DNA of 5,678 nucleotides. Source: an uncultured Collinsella sp. GTDB lineage: Bacteria; Actinomycetota; Coriobacteriia; Coriobacteriales; Coriobacteriaceae. This document shows, in pieces, positions 3,962-5,678 of the stretch (the stretch's first letter is position 1; every line of letters starts with the position of its first letter). The DNA lies in the NCBI GenBank assembly GCA_902475825.1, contig CABSBA010000110.1, forward strand, positions 1 to 5,678, read 5' to 3'. A program made the translations under genes and the position numbers. Below the pieces are notes generated by a model. It did no database searches. It saw only the letters and a list, made by a program, of their open reading frames with translations, and was not told the DNA's origin.

Positions 3962-5678
3962 CTACTGCGATGCAATCTGCGCAAGACGAGCGCTTGCGAC
4001 CGCCGCCTGACCGTAGGCGATGCAGCCGTCATTGACGGGTACGGTGTGGGGGACCAAGACAGCAAGGCCCGCGTATTTGAGCTCGCGGGTGAGGAGCTGG
4101 AGCAGAAGTCGGTTCATGAACACGCCGCCCGAGAGCGCGACGGTGCCAATGCCCTCGCGCGCGCAGATTTCGGTGGCGGTGCGCGCCGAGGAGCGCGCGA
4201 CGGCGACATGGAAGTCGAGTGCGAGCCTGTCGGCGGGCGCTCCGGCTTCAATTCCCTCCAAAAGTGCCTCAAAGAGTGCTTTCTGGTCCAGCACATCGGG
4301 GCCGTCCAACCACGATGGGCCAGATGTGGAATAGCCGACGTTGTCGTCGGGAAAACGGGCGATTTTGCCGTCCAGTGCACGCCAAGCGGCGGCTTCGAGC
4401 TCGATGGCGGGTTCGCCCTCGTAGGTCGCCTGGCCGCAAATGCCCAAAATCGCGGCTGCGGCATCAAACAGGCGACCCATGCTGCTGGTGCGCGGACTGT
4501 TGATGCCGCGCTCGATCATCGTTGCCGTTATGCTGCGCGTTTGCTCGTCAAGGCTGTTCAAGAGCCCCACGGCTCCCGGGTGCTCGAGCAGGTCGAGCTC
4601 GCTGAGCAGGGCAAAGGCGTTGCGGCGGGCATCGTGTACGGATGCGGCGCCACCGGGAAGCGCCCAGGTGCGCAGATGCGCGACGCGCTCAAAATCGGCG
4701 AGATGGGCGACAAGAAACTCACCACCCCATATGGTGCCATCGGTGCCGGCGCCCGTGCCGTCGAAGGCGATGCCGAGGACGCGTGCATCGGGCGCAAGCC
4801 GGCCTGCGGCAATCGCCTCTGCCATGACGCTCGCGATGTGCGCATGATGGTGCTGGACTTCGATAAGCGGCAGATTGTGCTCCCGTGCCTGCTCGCGCGC
4901 CCATTGGCTCGACAGATAGCTGGGATGTATGTCGCATGCCAGGGCGGCAGGCGCCAGGTCAAAGAGATTTTCCAGACGCGAGCGCGCGGCGCTCCAAGCA
5001 TCGAAAGTCGCGCCGTTTTCGACATCGCCGATATGCTGCGACACAAAACAGGCTGCCTCGCCGTTCGTCCCTTCGCGCGTGAGTGCGATCGTGGCTTTTT
5101 GCTGCGGCCCACAGGCGAGTACACAGGGCGTGGTGCCGTCGAGCGCCGGCAACGACAGCGGTTGCGGCGCATATCCGCGTGCGCGACGCACGGGCATGAC
5201 GTTGCCGTCGACCACGCGTACCACGGAGTCGTCGTAGCGCGACAGAATCGCGCGGTCGTTACCGAGCAGCGCATCGGCGATGCCGACGGCAACAAGGTGC
5301 TCCCATGCAAGGGCATCGTCGGTCTCGATGGGCTCTTCGCTCAGGTTTCCGCTGGTCATGACGATTGCGTGCATACCGTGCGCTGCAGCTGCGGCGAGCA
5401 GCAAATGTTGAAGTGGGGTATAGGGGAGCATGACGCCGAGCTCGGGCAAGTCGTGCGCGACGGATGGCGCGAGTACGAGGGCGTTGGGGGAATCTCCCTC
5501 GCCAACAGCACGCCGGCGCAACAGCACGATGGGGCGGATGCTACCGGTTAGCAAGCCGCGCTCGGAGTCATCGACATGGCACAGGCGTTCAGCATCGGCA
5601 AGGCTGCGCACCATAACGGCAAGCGGCTTGTTGCTGCGGCGCTTGCGACGGCGCAGCTCGACCACCGCCTGCTCATTG
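3962..5678 (-). CDS. hypF: Carbamoyltransferase HypF, 5' end beyond the window
   Basis: The frame is open to the right edge (NEQAVVELRRRKRR at 5677 onward). About 571 residues are visible, against about 750-780 in full HypF, so the acylphosphatase and zinc-finger domains and the start of the YrdC-like domain are outside. HypF converts carbamoyl phosphate and ATP to carbamoyl-adenylate and passes the carbamoyl to the HypE C-terminal Cys. Counting from the GTG codon at 5665, the YrdC-like part shows RKRRSNKPLAVMV (7-19), APSVAHDLPELGVMLPYTPL (66-85), MTSGNLSEEP (103-112) and DDSVVRVVDG...RRARGYAP (145-167). The Kae1-like part shows CGPQQKATIALT (185-196), FVSQHIGDVENG (207-218), CDIHPSYLSS (244-253), QHHHAH (271-276), FDGTGAGTDGTIWGGE (301-316), SSMGRLFDAAAAILG (394-408), LSGGVFMNRLL (511-521) and VNDGCIAYGQA (544-554). 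Residue 337 onward reads LPGGAASVHDARR where many HypFs have a GGD...PWR-like motif. Confidence 0.97.
   Translation of the reverse strand, partial: NEQAVVELRRRKRRSNKPLAVMVRSLADAERLCHVDDSERGLLTGSIRPIVLLRRRAVGEGDSPNALVLAPSVAHDLPELGVMLPYTPLQHLLLAAAAAHGMHAIVMTSGNLSEEPIETDDALAWEHLVAVGIADALLGNDRAILSRYDDSVVRVVDGNVMPVRRARGYAPQPLSLPALDGTTPCVLACGPQQKATIALTREGTNGEAACFVSQHIGDVENGATFDAWSAARSRLENLFDLAPAALACDIHPSYLSSQWAREQAREHNLPLIEVQHHHAHIASVMAEAIAAGRLAPDARVLGIAFDGTGAGTDGTIWGGEFLVAHLADFERVAHLRTWALPGGAASVHDARRNAFALLSELDLLEHPGAVGLLNSLDEQTRSITATMIERGINSPRTSSMGRLFDAAAAILGICGQATYEGEPAIELEAAAWRALDGKIARFPDDNVGYSTSGPSWLDGPDVLDQKALFEALLEGIEAGAPADRLALDFHVAVARSSARTATEICAREGIGTVALSGGVFMNRLLLQLLTRELKYAGLAVLVPHTVPVNDGCIAYGQAAVASARLAQIASQ

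Noticed and set aside
3881..5551. A 556-codon open frame on the plus strand
   Set aside because: It lies wholly antisense to hypF, whose motifs are unmistakable. The product lacks recognisable domains and is low-complexity in Gly/Arg/Ala, as expected of the mirror frame of a high-GC gene.

Overview
The window is a GC-rich stretch of bacterial chromosome in which every supported gene lies on the minus strand. It carries most of a [NiFe]-hydrogenase maturation (hyp) locus. In transcription order, right to left, it reads hypF (5' end cut by the window edge), hypC, hypD, hypE, a HAD-superfamily phosphatase, and finally what may be the start of another gene at the left edge. The high GC, the many long antisense shadow frames, and intergenic palindromes of the type GGGATGCATTTTCCG point to a high-GC Gram-positive, most likely a gut coriobacterium such as Collinsella. 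That placement is an inference from memory of such genomes and was not tested.

Region by region (plus coordinates). 1-107: open minus-strand frame running off the edge, tentatively the N-terminus of a further gene. 106-149: intrinsic-terminator-like hairpin on the minus strand. 150-410: no gene; it holds a weak hairpin and three diverged copies of a 48-50 bp palindrome at a period of 62-63 bp, plus a GC hairpin. 411-1079: HAD phosphatase. 1080-1203: gap with a possible 29-codon ORF. 1204-2238: hypE. 2239-2451: a 213-bp gap splitting hypE from hypD, with a 98-bp nested inverted repeat and a second hairpin. 2452-3567: hypD. 3567-3827: hypC, overlapping hypD by one base. 3828-3961: gap with an RBS and several small palindromes. 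3962-5678: hypF, partial.

How the genes work together (family knowledge): HypF uses carbamoyl phosphate and ATP to carbamoylate the C-terminal cysteine of HypE. HypE dehydrates it to a thiocyanate. The HypC-HypD complex receives the cyanide and assembles the Fe(CN)2CO unit that is delivered to the hydrogenase large subunit. Each key motif is visible: the HypE C-terminal PRIC, the HypC N-terminal MCLAVPGKV, the HypD CGTHT and GPGCPVC motifs, and the HypF carbamoyltransferase motifs. The nickel-insertion genes hypA and hypB and the hydrogenase structural genes are not in the window. The HAD phosphatase probably is a neighbour rather than a maturation factor.

I see no defence system, CRISPR array, phage or complete insertion sequence. 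The least explained parts are the non-coding ones: the left-end palindrome array and the MITE-like element inside the hyp cluster.
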